Assembly: GCF_050587525.1 (NCBI RefSeq)
Contig: NZ_JBOBFT010000001.1
Coordinates: 558,001 to 622,000 of the forward strand
Source: Plantibacter sp050587525
Lineage (GTDB): Bacteria > Actinomycetota > Actinomycetes > Actinomycetales > Microbacteriaceae
DNA length: 64,000 nt
Direction: 5' to 3'
The notes beneath the pieces are model-generated. The model worked only from the letters and a program-made list of their open reading frames with translations. It did not search any database and was not told the origin of the DNA. A program made the position numbers and the translations under genes. Positions 41,840-50,512 of this stretch are shown here, in pieces (positions within the stretch are counted from its first letter, which is position 1; each line of letters starts with the position of its first letter).

Positions 41840-41964
41840 GCCCTTCTGATACCAAACGTATCAAGAGGTCAGGAGTCCGTGAAGGGTCCGGACGGCGAAT
41901 ACCTGCGACATACAGGACCGGAATGCCGAAACACGCGCTTGGATGGAACGTGGAGGTGGTCACG

Positions 41965-42834
41965 ATGACCCAAACGGACACGAACGAAGCAGCAGGTCGA
42001 CTGCGCGCCGCGCTGGAAGCACCCGCATCGTCGGCGCGGTTGCAGGCTGCGCTCACCGCGGGGAGCACGCCGGCGCCCGCCTACATCGACGTGCTCGTCG
42101 AGCGATGTGCGATCGAACCGGACTTCTACGTCCGCGACATGCTCACCTGGGCCCTCATCCGCAACGACACGACGGCCGTCGCCGAGCGCCTCCGGCCCGA
42201 ACTCACCTCCGACATCGCACAAGCGCGTGCGCAAGCGCTCCACACCCTGTCGAAGATCGGCGAGCCCACCACCTGGCCGCTCATCACGCTCGACCATCTG
42301 CGTGACGAGGACGACGCCGTCGCCCGCACCGCCTGGCGCGCCGCCGCCCGTCTCGTCCCTGCCGGCGAAGCGGTGGACTTGGCAGAGGTCCTGGTGACGC
42401 AGTTCAATCGCGGCGATCGGGAGACGCAACTGAGCCTGAGTCGCGCGTTCAGCGCGCTCGTCGCGCTCGGAGCCGATACGGCCTCAGGACCGGTCAGTGC
42501 TGGCGCTGGCGCCGCCGATGGCGCCGCCGCCGCCACTGCTGCTACGACCGCTGCTACTGCTGCTGCCATCGCCTCCGTCGTCGAACGGGCGAAGGCCGAC
42601 CCCGACCCAGCCGTGCGCATCCACGCCGCCGCGACCGAACGACTCATGCACGACCCCGATGAGGGCTTCGATGCAGCGATGTCGGAAGCACGAAGGACCG
42701 CCGCGGGGAGCGGCGCGCCGCAAGGCGACGTACCACGGGACGCTGCGCCGCAGATTGCCGGCCAGGACCACCGGCTGCACGATGACGACCGGCACGACGC
42801 GACGGACGAGCAGGACACCTCGGACGAGTCGTAG
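41965..42834 (+). CDS. HEAT-repeat protein
   Basis: 289-aa helical protein. Repeats of paired helices run from about 5 to 205 (DFYVRDMLTWALIRNDTTAV, AQARAQALHTLSKIGEPTTW, DAVARTAWRAAARLVPAGEA), typical of HEAT/PBS-lyase-like scaffolds. A low-complexity Ala/Thr stretch near 180-200 and an acidic His/Asp tail (HRLHDDDRHDATDEQDTSDE) follow. GGAGG lies 8 bp before ATG 41965; an ATG 42 bp upstream in frame (41923) would add 14 residues. Relatives often sit beside MerR genes in actinobacteria. Function unknown. Confidence 0.75.
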   Translation: MTQTDTNEAAGRLRAALEAPASSARLQAALTAGSTPAPAYIDVLVERCAIEPDFYVRDMLTWALIRNDTTAVAERLRPELTSDIAQARAQALHTLSKIGEPTTWPLITLDHLRDEDDAVARTAWRAAARLVPAGEAVDLAEVLVTQFNRGDRETQLSLSRAFSALVALGADTASGPVSAGAGAADGAAAATAATTAATAAAIASVVERAKADPDPAVRIHAAATERLMHDPDEGFDAAMSEARRTAAGSGAPQGDVPRDAAPQIAGQDHRLHDDDRHDATDEQDTSDES

Positions 42835-42865
42835 GACGCGCGCCTTCGCCCCATCCTTGCCCTCT

Positions 42866-42952
42866 GTTCACAACTCAGGAGAAGCTCGGCGTGTCGACCT
42901 CCCCGTGCGGTGTTCCGGCCTCAACACGCCGCGGCGCTCCTGAGTTGTGAAC
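42866..42952. terminator. Long inverted repeat, bidirectional terminator (family C)
   Basis: Perfect 16-bp arms GTTCACAACTCAGGAG / CTCCTGAGTTGTGAAC around a 55-nt loop with an inner CGGCGTGT/ACACGCCG stem, between the convergent HEAT and HAAS genes. Related arms recur at 50513. Confidence 0.8.
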
Positions 42953-42987
42953 ATCCGGGGGGCAGTCCAGCCCCTGGCCCAGCCCGA

Positions 42988-43530
42988 CTACCGCCAGGTG
43001 CGCCGCAGGTGGTCGCTGACGAACGCGTTCACGATGATCGGCACGGCGAGGAAGATGATCACGCCGATCAACCACACATCGGTTCCGCGGAAGATCATGA
43101 TGCCGGCGACCGAGACGAGCGCCGCGCCGATCGAGATCAGGATCGACCTCCGGCGGATCTGGGGTGTCCAGTGGTCGCCGATGCCGATCATCACGAGGCC
43201 GGCGATCCAGCCGAGGACGGGGACGAGGTACCAGCCGGCGGTGAGCACGATGCCGGTGGCGGTCGCGTAGCCCTTCGTCACCGGTTGCTTCGCGGGTGTC
43301 GAAGGGCTGGCTACGTTCGAGTCGTCGACCGTCGCGTCGGCGGCGATCACGTGTGGGTCGCCGAGTTCGGCGATGCGTGCGCGGGTCTCTTCGTCGGTCA
43401 ATCCGTCGAAGCCGCCAGCGACATCGGCGAGGATCTCCGCCTGCAGCGCCGCGGGCGCTCCGGCGAGCGCCGCGCGGAGTTCGTTCAGGTAGTCCTCTGC
43501 CAGCTTGCTCTGGGAGTTGTTGCTGCTCAT
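42988..43530 (-). CDS. HAAS/DUF1700-like membrane protein
   Basis: 180-aa protein. An N-terminal HAAS helical domain (about 8-55, AEDYLNELRAALAGAPAALQ, ADVAGGFDGLTDEE) is followed by four hydrophobic spans (TGIVLTAGWYLVPVLGWIAG, SILISIGAALVSVAGIMIF, VWLIGVIIFLAVPIIV). Cotranscribed with the PadR regulator, whose stop overlaps its start by 4 bp. This PadR-HAAS pair is widespread in Gram-positives and responds to envelope or drug stress; the exact role here is unknown. Confidence 0.8.
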   Translation of the reverse strand: MSSNNSQSKLAEDYLNELRAALAGAPAALQAEILADVAGGFDGLTDEETRARIAELGDPHVIAADATVDDSNVASPSTPAKQPVTKGYATATGIVLTAGWYLVPVLGWIAGLVMIGIGDHWTPQIRRRSILISIGAALVSVAGIMIFRGTDVWLIGVIIFLAVPIIVNAFVSDHLRRTWR

Positions 43531-43877
43531 CGAAGTGTTCCTTCCTGGTGCGGCTTCGGGGCTGTGATGCTCTGGACGGCGGCGGCGAACGGCTGCCACT
43601 GCTCGCGGAACTGGCGGAGCTGATCGCGTCCGTCGGAGGTGATGGCGTAGTACTTGCGGGGACGCGCAGAGTCGGCTGCGTCGGCGTGAGCGACGATCAG
43701 CCCTTGTTCGCGCAGTCGCGACAGGAGCGGGTAGAGGGTGCCGATACTGCCGATAAGCCCCTTCGCGATGAGCTGCTGCGAGATGTGCCAACCGTAGGCG
43801 GGCGACTCCTGGAGCAGTCCGAGGACGCAGTACTCGACCACGCCCTTGCGGAGCTGCGCACCAACGTCACTTGTCAT
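43527..43877 (-). CDS. PadR-family transcriptional regulator
   Basis: 116-aa winged-HTH regulator: VVEYCVLGLLQESPAYGWHI, LYPLLSRLREQGLIV and PRKYYAITSDG are the PadR hallmarks. I start at ATG 43877; an upstream ATG (43898) lies inside the palindromic operator. Cotranscribed with the HAAS membrane protein, probably as a ligand-released repressor of this operon. Confidence 0.87.
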   Translation of the reverse strand: MTSDVGAQLRKGVVEYCVLGLLQESPAYGWHISQQLIAKGLIGSIGTLYPLLSRLREQGLIVAHADAADSARPRKYYAITSDGRDQLRQFREQWQPFAAAVQSITAPKPHQEGTLR

Positions 43878-43882
43878 GCATT

Positions 43883-43896
43883 GCAGCATATGCTGC
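43883..43896. promoter_or_regulatory. PadR operator
   Basis: GCAGCATATGCTGC is a perfect 14-bp palindrome that, with flanking TGCA/TGCA, lies just upstream of the PadR start codon, as expected for autorepression. Confidence 0.6.
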
Positions 43897-43922
43897 ATCG
43901 CAAGGTTTCGCTACCCGCACTG

Positions 43923-43990
43923 ACTCGCGAGGGGTCGCACATGGCCCGTTCGGGCCCGTCCGCACGAGCCAGATGCGCCCCCTCGCGGGC
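43923..43990. repeat. Family B inverted repeat (copy 2)
   Basis: Outer arms ACTCGCGAGGGGTCGCA and TGCGCCCCCTCGCGGGC, the same arm sequence as the 5140-5198 terminator, with a different inner hairpin (GCCCGTTCGGGC). It is followed after 48 bp by a family A copy; the two repeats fill most of the 314-bp gap between the PadR and LLM genes. Confidence 0.75.
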
Positions 43991-44038
43991 CAACTCGGTA
44001 CGCGGGCCAACCGATAGGTCCGCACCGCCGCACGGCAG

Positions 44039-44108
44039 AAGGAGAACCGCTCGAGGGAAGGATCGATTCGCCGATCACGTCCTTCTCTCGTGCGGTTCTC
44101 CTCCTCTC
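44039..44108. repeat. Family A inverted repeat (copy 5)
   Basis: AAGGAGAACCGCTCGAGGGA and AGGAT, spacer, ACGTCCTTCTCTCGTGCGG then TTCTCCTCCTCT. Lies 80 bp after the 3' end of the LLM monooxygenase gene. Confidence 0.8.
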
Positions 44109-44191
44109 AGGCAGCGCGCACCGAACCCGGACCCCGCTCCCGAACCCGCTCCCGGACCCCGCTCCCGCTCAACGAACGCGGACCCCGAACT

Positions 44192-45556
44192 TCAGACCCG
44201 GTACTGAGCCCCGAGGTGCTCGGCGGGCAGGCGGTCGCCGCGTCCGTGGAGCTTGTTGCGCAGCGTGCCGTCGGCGTACTCCGTCGGGTAGGCGCCGCGA
44301 GCCTGCAGCTCCGGGATGATGAACTCCACGACGTCCTCGAAGGTGCCGGGCGTGATCGCGTACGCGAGATTGAAGCCATCGACGTCCGTCTCCTCGACCC
44401 ACTCCTGCAGATGATCGGCGACCTCCGCGGGCGACCCGACGATGAACGGCCCGAGACCGCCGATCGCCCCGAGTTTGGCGATGTCGCGCACCTTCCACTC
44501 GCCGCCGTCCTCGTTCGCGCCCTGGAAGTTCGCGACCGCGGACTGGATGGCGTTGCTCTTGACGTTGCCGATGGGTTCGTCGAGGTCGTACTGCGACAGG
44601 TCGATGCCCATCCACCCCGACATGAAGACGAGCGCGCCCTCCTCGCTCGCGTACCGCAGGTAGTCCTCGTGCTTGGCCTTCGCGAGCTCGCTCGTCTCGT
44701 CGGTGATGATCGTGAGGAGCGTGTAGATCTTCGCGGAGTAACGGTCACGTCCGGCGGCCTCGAGCGCGTCGCGGATGTTCTTCACCGTTGACGTCAGGAG
44801 AGCTTTCGTGGGCGATGCGACGAAGATCGCTTCGGCGTTCCCGGCGGCGAATCGGATGCCGCGAGGCGATGCTCCCGCCTGGTAGATCACGGGCGTGCGC
44901 TGCAGCGACGGCTCGGACAGGTGGATGCCGGGGACCGTAAAGTGCTTGCCCCGGTGGCCGATCTCGTGCACCTTCGTGGGATCCGTGAAGACACCCGTCT
45001 CACGATCGCGGATGACGGCGTCGTCCTCCCATGACCCCTCCCACAGCTTGTAGAGCACCTCGAGGTACTCGTCCGCGAGGTCGTAGCGGTCGTCGTGTTC
45101 GAGCTGGTCGTCGTGCCCCATGTTGCGGGCGGCGCTCGGCAGGTACCCCGTGACAACGTTCCAGCCGACACGTCCTTGCGTGAGGTGGTCGAGCGTGGAC
45201 ATGCGCCGCGCGAACGGGTACGGGTGCTCGTAGGCGGTGCCCGCAGTGATGCCGAACCCGAGGTGCTCGGTGGCGGCGGCCATCGCCGAGACGAGCAGGA
45301 TCGGGTCGTTCACGGGCACTTGGGCGCCATGCCGGATGGCCGCTTCGTTGGATCCGCCGTACACGTCGTAGGTGCCGAGGACGTCCGCGATGAAGATGCC
45401 GTCGAACCGGCCGCGCTCCAGCAGCTTGGCCAGTTCGGTCCAGTAGGACAGTTCCTTGTAGCGCCAGGACTGGTCCTCGGGATGACGCCACATGCCGGAC
45501 GACTGGTGGGCGACGCAGTTCATGTCGAACGCGTTGAAACGGATCTGACGGGTCAT
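44192..45556 (-). CDS. LLM-class flavin-dependent monooxygenase (NtaA/DszA/SsuD-like)
   Basis: 454-aa FMNH2-dependent oxygenase of the nitrilotriacetate/dibenzothiophene-sulfone group: RFNAFDMNCVAHQSSGMWRH at the start, GRFDGIFIADVLG, SAMAAATEHLGFGITAG, GRVGWNVVTGYLPSAARNMG and YQAGASPRGIRFAA are diagnostic. The flavin reductase is probably encoded elsewhere. Starts at ATG 45556 (GGAG upstream); ATG 45565 is an alternative. Divergent from a LysR gene 90 bp away, which is probably its regulator. Could open a sulfonate, amine chelate or other xenobiotic. Confidence 0.87.
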   Translation of the reverse strand: MTRQIRFNAFDMNCVAHQSSGMWRHPEDQSWRYKELSYWTELAKLLERGRFDGIFIADVLGTYDVYGGSNEAAIRHGAQVPVNDPILLVSAMAAATEHLGFGITAGTAYEHPYPFARRMSTLDHLTQGRVGWNVVTGYLPSAARNMGHDDQLEHDDRYDLADEYLEVLYKLWEGSWEDDAVIRDRETGVFTDPTKVHEIGHRGKHFTVPGIHLSEPSLQRTPVIYQAGASPRGIRFAAGNAEAIFVASPTKALLTSTVKNIRDALEAAGRDRYSAKIYTLLTIITDETSELAKAKHEDYLRYASEEGALVFMSGWMGIDLSQYDLDEPIGNVKSNAIQSAVANFQGANEDGGEWKVRDIAKLGAIGGLGPFIVGSPAEVADHLQEWVEETDVDGFNLAYAITPGTFEDVVEFIIPELQARGAYPTEYADGTLRNKLHGRGDRLPAEHLGAQYRV

Positions 45557-45646
45557 GCGCTCCATCCTCCGCGTCGACCCTGCGCGCGGCCCGAATCTCG
45601 TCACATTCCGTCACAGAGGAAGAGGGGACGGGGTTAGGATCCGAGC

Positions 45647-46540
45647 ATGCCCGATCTGGACCTCCGCAAACTGCGGTACTTCCTCGCGGTCGCCGAGGAG
45701 CTCAACTACGGTCGCGCGGCTGAACGCCTCCACATTGCGCAACCCGTCCTGAGCCGCCAGATCACGGCACTCGAACGGGAGCTCGGCGTTGCCCTCTTCG
45801 ACCGCTCCAAGCGTGGGACGACCCTGACCGATGTCGGCACGCTGCTCGTCGAGGACGCCAGAGCGCTCCTCAACACGGGCGGTGCCCTGCAGCGACGAGC
45901 GCGGGCGGCAGGACGATCCGACGACCGCATCGCCATCGGCTTCATGCCCGGCATCATCGTCACCCCGGTCGTTCGTGAACTCCGATCGCGGTTCCCAAGC
46001 CTCGTCGTCGACGTCATCCGCACCGGTTGGGACACGCAGGTCGAGCTCCTCCACGACGGCACGGTCGATGCGAGTTTCGTGCGTCTGCCCGTCGCGCAGC
46101 GAGGCCTCCGGGTCACGCCGCTCTTCACGGAGCCGCGGGTCGCCGTCCTGCCGGTCGGGCACCCGCTCCTCGAACACGTCTCGGTCACGATGACCGATCT
46201 CGCGACACTCGATCTCCTCCAGGACCCCGATGCGGTCCCCGAATGGCGCGATGCCGCCACACGCGTCAAACCGACGGCTCTCGCCATCGACCACGCGGGT
46301 CTGCCCGCCCTGCACACGGTCGAGGAGAAGCTGGAACACGTCGCGGGCGGCGCCGGGCTCGTCATCCTGCCGGAGTCGACGGCGCGGTTCTACACCCGGC
46401 CCGATGTCGCGTATCGCGCGATCGACGATCTGCCGGGCGGCGCGGTCGCGATCGCGATCGAGGCCACTCGCCGCTCATCGAGCCTGGATGCGCTGGTGGA
46501 GATCGCGACGGAGCAGTTCTCCCCGGCGACGACCCCCTGA
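45647..46540 (+). CDS. LysR-family transcriptional regulator
   Basis: 297-aa regulator with HTH at 5-65 (LRKLRYFLAVAEELNYGRAA, ERLHIAQPVLSRQITALERE, LGVALFDRSKRGTTLTDVG) and a substrate-binding domain from about 90 (IAIGFMPGIIVTPVV). Divergent from the LLM monooxygenase and 71 bp before an SDR gene in the same direction. Confidence 0.87.
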   Translation: MPDLDLRKLRYFLAVAEELNYGRAAERLHIAQPVLSRQITALERELGVALFDRSKRGTTLTDVGTLLVEDARALLNTGGALQRRARAAGRSDDRIAIGFMPGIIVTPVVRELRSRFPSLVVDVIRTGWDTQVELLHDGTVDASFVRLPVAQRGLRVTPLFTEPRVAVLPVGHPLLEHVSVTMTDLATLDLLQDPDAVPEWRDAATRVKPTALAIDHAGLPALHTVEEKLEHVAGGAGLVILPESTARFYTRPDVAYRAIDDLPGGAVAIAIEATRRSSSLDALVEIATEQFSPATTP

Positions 46541-46611
46541 TACCCCCAGGGCATCACAGGCGTCTCGACAGGTCTTGGACGGCCCTGCACCGCCCGGCGC
46601 ACACTGGCGTC

Positions 46612-47334
46612 ATGACCATCACCACAGACACACGAATCGTCCTCCTCGGCGGAACCTCCGGCATCGGACTCGCCACCGCGCGCGCAGCCGCAGCCGCCGG
46701 CGCGACCGTCTTCATCGGCTCCCGCAACGCGTCCTCGGTCGAGCGCGCCCTCGCCGAACTCCCCCCGACCGTCACCGGCGCCGTCGTCGACGCGTCGTCG
46801 AGCGAGGACGTCGGCCGCTTCTTCGACGGCATCGGCGAGTTCGATCACTTCGCGTACACGGCCGCCGACAACCTGCGCTCCGTGACGATCCAGGACTTCA
46901 CGGTCGAGCAGGGACTCTCCTTCCTCGGGCTGCGCCTCGTGCACGCGCTCGACGCCGTCCGCCTCGCCGTCCCGCACCTCCGCGCCGGCGGATCGATCAC
47001 CCTCACGAGCGGGACCGCCGCGTTCAAGGGCGGCGCGGGCTGGGTGCTCGGATCGGCCGCGTCCGGCGCGACGATCTCCGCCGCCAAGTCACTTGCGGTG
47101 GAGCTCGCACCACTGCGGGTCAATGCGGTCGCACCCGGCGTCGTGCGATCACCGCTCTGGTCACAGCTGAGAGATGCCGACCGCGAGGCCATGTATCAGG
47201 CGACGGGCGCGAGCCTGCCGGTCGGTCGTGTCGCCGAACCCGAAGACGTCGCAAAGGCGTTCCTCGCCCTCATGGATCAGGACTACGTGACCGGCACCGT
47301 CTCGGTCGTCGACGGCGGGACGCTCGTCGCCTGA
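46612..47334 (+). CDS. Short-chain dehydrogenase/reductase lacking the catalytic Tyr
   Basis: 240-aa SDR-fold protein. The cofactor loop LLGGTSGIGLATARAAAAAG is intact, and the substrate-side Ser is present (TLTSGTAAFKG). The YxxxK signature reads ISAAK in GATISAAKSLAVEL, so the catalytic Tyr is replaced by Ile while Lys is kept. The C-terminal AVAPGVVRSPLW and GTVSVVDGGTLV are normal. It may therefore be a binding or sensor protein or use a different proton donor. Downstream of LysR, with a family A repeat 78 bp after its stop. Confidence 0.75.
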   Translation: MTITTDTRIVLLGGTSGIGLATARAAAAAGATVFIGSRNASSVERALAELPPTVTGAVVDASSSEDVGRFFDGIGEFDHFAYTAADNLRSVTIQDFTVEQGLSFLGLRLVHALDAVRLAVPHLRAGGSITLTSGTAAFKGGAGWVLGSAASGATISAAKSLAVELAPLRVNAVAPGVVRSPLWSQLRDADREAMYQATGASLPVGRVAEPEDVAKAFLALMDQDYVTGTVSVVDGGTLVA

Positions 47335-47411
47335 GTCTGAGGCCGCGTCGCACCCGCTCACCCCGGCAGCCGCGCGTCGCACCATCTGAGAGGAGTCGCG
47401 CCGCCTGAGGG

Positions 47412-47480
47412 AAGGAGAACCGCGAGAGGGAAGGACGATTCAGGTCGTTCCGTCCTCCTCTCGCGCGGTTCTCCTCCTCT
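47412..47480. repeat. Family A inverted repeat (copy 6)
   Basis: AAGGAGAACCGCGAGAGGGA, AGGACGA, spacer, CGTCCTCCTCTCGCGCGG then TTCTCCTCCTCT. Located between the tandem SDR and TetR genes; probable terminator for the SDR gene. Confidence 0.8.
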
Positions 47481-47507
47481 CATGCAACGCACCACTTGCG
47501 CGCTCTA

Positions 47508-47543
47508 CCTATGTCCTTTAGGCTGAAACCTAATAGCTATAGG
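47508..47543. promoter_or_regulatory. TetR-type operator/promoter candidate
   Basis: Nested symmetry CCTAT...ATAGG with inner TAGG-CTGAAA-CCTA, all AT-rich, 13 bp before the TetR start. Typical place for autoregulation. Confidence 0.5.
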
Positions 47544-47556
47544 AAATGGAGTAACG

Positions 47557-48126
47557 ATGGCCCGCGCCGGCATCACCAGAGAGCGGCTCGCGCTAGCGGG
47601 CGCAGAGCTCGCGGACGAGATCGGCTTCGAGCGGGTCACGGTCGCCGAGGTCGCACGCCGCTTCGACGTCAAGACCGCGAGTCTGTACTCCCACGTCGCC
47701 GGAACCGCGGACCTGAACACGAGCATCACGCTCCTCGCCCTCGAAGAGTCGGCCGATCGTGTTGCCGATGCGACGGCCGGCAGATCACAGAAGGACGCCC
47801 TCGCGGGTCTGGCGAACGCCTACCGCGACTACGCCCGCGAGCACCCGGGCCGCTTCGCCGCGACCCTCGCGACGGTCGATGCCGCGACCGCAGCGGGGAG
47901 CGCGGGCCCACGTCACGCTCGCCTCATGGAAGCCGTCCTCCGGGGCTACGGCCTCGAACCGGCGGCACAGGTCCACGCCATCCGCCTCATCGGCAGCACG
48001 GTCCGCGGCTTCATCACTCTCGAGATGAGTGGTGGTTTCGATCACAGCGCGCCTGCATCGGGTGAGAGCTGGACCGAGATCATCGATGCGCTCGACGCGC
48101 TCCTCCGCAGCTGGCCTGCGCGCTGA
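47557..48126 (+). CDS. TetR-family regulator with WHG-type effector domain
   Basis: 189-aa repressor. The HTH at 5-55 reads TRERLALAGAELADEIGFER, VTVAEVARRFDVKTASLYSH. The C-terminal half (about 85-185, YRDYAREHPGRFAATLAT, VHAIRLIGSTVRGFITLE) matches the WHG/TetR_C_33 group. GGAG lies 5 bp upstream of ATG 47557. The SGNH hydrolase gene 46 bp downstream is a likely cotranscribed target. Confidence 0.85.
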   Translation: MARAGITRERLALAGAELADEIGFERVTVAEVARRFDVKTASLYSHVAGTADLNTSITLLALEESADRVADATAGRSQKDALAGLANAYRDYAREHPGRFAATLATVDAATAAGSAGPRHARLMEAVLRGYGLEPAAQVHAIRLIGSTVRGFITLEMSGGFDHSAPASGESWTEIIDALDALLRSWPAR

Positions 48127-48172
48127 TCAACACGCTTCACCCATCCCTCCACCAGAGAAACGACCCTCCACC

Positions 48173-49354
48173 ATGTCCTCCCACGATCTCCAGACCGTCC
48201 CCCTCACGTCGACCCTGATCCGCGGCGCCGCCGAACTCGAGCACACCGCGAACGGCGTCCTCCCGCACCGCCTCCCTGGCTGGGCGCGAGCGCAATGCGC
48301 GGACCCGCAGCTGGCGATGGTCGAGGCCCAGCCATCCGGTGTACGGCTCGCGTTCCGGACAGCCGCGACCGTGATCGAACTCGACGTCCACCGGTCGAGA
48401 ACCGCGTACGCCGGCCTTCCGGCGCGTCCTGACGGCATCATCGAACTCGTCATCGACGGTGGGCTCGCCGCGCACTCGGTCACATCGGGCGGCACGACGG
48501 TCACGATCGACATGGCGACCGGGGTCAGCACCACGGACATCGGTTCCGTGCACACCGCGCGGTTCGCCGATCTCCCAGCCGAGCAGAAGGACGTCGAGAT
48601 CTGGTTGCCGCACAACGAGCAGATCGAGGTCGTCGAGCTCCGCACGAACGCTGCGGTGGACGCCGGCCCGTCCACTCGGAGGCCGGTGTGGGTGCACCAC
48701 GGCAGCTCGATCAGCCACGGCTCCAACGCGGTGCGCCCGACCGGGATCTGGCCTGTCGTCGCGTCGCAGCTGACCGGTGTCGAGCTCGTCAATCTCGGCT
48801 TCGGCGGCAGTGCGCTCCTCGACCCGTTCACCGCTCGGACCATCCGCGATGCTCCGGCCGACGTCATCAGCGTGAAGCTCGGCATCAACCTCGTGAACAC
48901 CGATCTGATGCGATTGCGCGCGTTCGGCCCGGCCGTCCACGGGTTCCTCGACACGATCCGCGACGGACATCCGACGACGCCGCTCCTCGTGATCTCGCCC
49001 GTCTTCTGCGGCATCCACGAGGACACCCCCGGCCCGGGCGCCTTCGACCTCGACGCGTTGAGGCACGGACAGCTGCGATTCCGAGCGACGGGTGATCCCG
49101 CCGAACGCGCCGCCGGCAAGCTCACCCTCTCGGTCATCCGTGACGAGCTGACGCGCATCGTCCGCGAGCGCCAGGCGGCAGACACGAACCTGCACTACCT
49201 CGACGGCCGCGAGCTGTACGGCGAGCGCGATGCCAGCACGCACCCGCTGCCCGACGCACTCCACCCGGATGCGGAATCCCACCGATTCATGGGTGAGCGA
49301 TTCGCACGGCTCGGCCTCGCAGAGACGTTGCTGCTCGCGGAGTCCACCAGCTGA
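48173..49354 (+). CDS. SGNH/GDSL-family hydrolase (two-domain esterase)
   Basis: 393-aa cytoplasmic hydrolase. The N-terminal beta-sandwich (about 10-170) precedes the SGNH core: HHGSSISHGSNAVRPTG carries the nucleophile Ser, FGGSALLDP the block II Gly, KLGINLVNTDLMR the block III Asn, and DALHPDAESHRFMGERF the catalytic Asp-x-x-His. No signal peptide. This layout resembles acetyl-esterases acting on carbohydrates. Downstream of a TetR gene in the same direction, ended by a family A hairpin. Confidence 0.83.
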   Translation: MSSHDLQTVPLTSTLIRGAAELEHTANGVLPHRLPGWARAQCADPQLAMVEAQPSGVRLAFRTAATVIELDVHRSRTAYAGLPARPDGIIELVIDGGLAAHSVTSGGTTVTIDMATGVSTTDIGSVHTARFADLPAEQKDVEIWLPHNEQIEVVELRTNAAVDAGPSTRRPVWVHHGSSISHGSNAVRPTGIWPVVASQLTGVELVNLGFGGSALLDPFTARTIRDAPADVISVKLGINLVNTDLMRLRAFGPAVHGFLDTIRDGHPTTPLLVISPVFCGIHEDTPGPGAFDLDALRHGQLRFRATGDPAERAAGKLTLSVIRDELTRIVRERQAADTNLHYLDGRELYGERDASTHPLPDALHPDAESHRFMGERFARLGLAETLLLAESTS

Positions 49355-49417
49355 CGCCTGTGCCGCCGGCTCCCCCGCGCCGCGGCACCGCCTGCACACC
49401 TGTACACCTGCACCACA

Positions 49418-49485
49418 GCAGGAGAACCGCACGGGGTGAGGACCCGTCCACGGATGTGCCCTCACCCCATGCGGTTCTCCTCCGC
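49418..49485. repeat. Family A inverted repeat (copy 7), long stem
   Basis: GCAGGAGAACCGCACGGGGT then GAG, and CTCACCCCATGCGGTTCTCC then TCCGC; nearly perfect 22-bp stem with diverged centre. Terminator for the SGNH gene. Confidence 0.8.
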
Positions 49486-49603
49486 TCAGGCGCTCGGAAC
49501 CCGGCCCGCCCGGGTCGCCGCAACGGCTTTCCCCGACAACTCCCAGCCCACTACTGTGGGGCAAAAGGCCCCCGCTCGGGAGGGTCGCGGGGAGGAGACG
49601 CCG

Positions 49604-50482
49604 GTGGAACCGGTCGCAGCGCTCGGACAGATTTCGCCATGGCACCGATTCTGGAACCGGGGCGGCTGGTGGAAGGCGTTGCTCGTCGCCGCCGTCTACT
49701 ACGGGCTCTACCAGCTGTTCGGCCTCATCATCAATACGCTCTTCGGGCACCTCGTGAACACGGGCAATCCCTTCACCGATGGGGTGAGCGTGTTCATCGC
49801 GTTGGCCGCGCCGATCCTCGTCATCGGGATCGTCCTGGTGATCTTCGCGAGCTCCATCGGGTGGCTCAAGGAGCTCTTCGCCCGTCAGCCGATCCGCGGC
49901 GCCTGGTGGATGTGGATCGGCGTCGGCATCGTGCTGTTCTTCAACATCCTCCGGTTCGCCAGTGTCGACTACGGCGGCTGGAACGTCGGCGCGATCTTCT
50001 CCGTGCTCTTCGCGGGGCTCTGCATCGGCTTCGTCGAAGAGCTCGTGACGCGCGGGTTCGCCGTGAACCTGCTCCGCCGCGGCGGGTACGGCGAGCGATC
50101 GGTGATGCTGTTGTCCTCGCTCATCTTCGCCGCGATGCACGCGGGCAACATCTTCGGCGGCCAGAACCCGCTCGTCGTCATCATCACGGTCGTGTACACC
50201 TTCGCGTTCGGCATCCTGATGTACACCGCGCTGCGTGTGACCGGGAACCTCATCTGGCCGATCCTGCTTCACGCCTCCACGGACCCCGGACTCATCCTGC
50301 TGACGGGTGCGGTCGATGCGACGAGCGGCACGCTCCACCCGGGTCCCCTCGCGGGTATCGCCGGGCTGGCCAACTACGCGGTGATGCTGTTCGCGATCGT
50401 GCCCCTCATCTTCGTGCGCGGTCGTGTGGACCGACCGGCCGCATACGGCATGACGCCGTCCGTGCCGGCGCCTGCCGCCTGA
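49604..50482 (+). CDS. CPBP-family intramembrane metalloprotease
   Basis: 292-aa polytopic protein with about seven spans and the CPBP (Rce1-like) signature: FVEELVTRGFAVNLLRR (EExxxR), LIFAAMHAGNIF (FxxxH) and LLHASTDPG near the C-terminus. Relatives process prenylated or bacteriocin/lasso-type peptides or act in immunity. GTG 49604 is preferred since GGGGAGGAG lies just upstream; the frame is open to 49436 but that part crosses the family A repeat. Substrate unknown. Confidence 0.82.
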   Translation: MEPVAALGQISPWHRFWNRGGWWKALLVAAVYYGLYQLFGLIINTLFGHLVNTGNPFTDGVSVFIALAAPILVIGIVLVIFASSIGWLKELFARQPIRGAWWMWIGVGIVLFFNILRFASVDYGGWNVGAIFSVLFAGLCIGFVEELVTRGFAVNLLRRGGYGERSVMLLSSLIFAAMHAGNIFGGQNPLVVIITVVYTFAFGILMYTALRVTGNLIWPILLHASTDPGLILLTGAVDATSGTLHPGPLAGIAGLANYAVMLFAIVPLIFVRGRVDRPAAYGMTPSVPAPAA

Positions 50483-50512
50483 CCCCACTCTCCGCTCTCC
50501 GCTCTCCACGCC

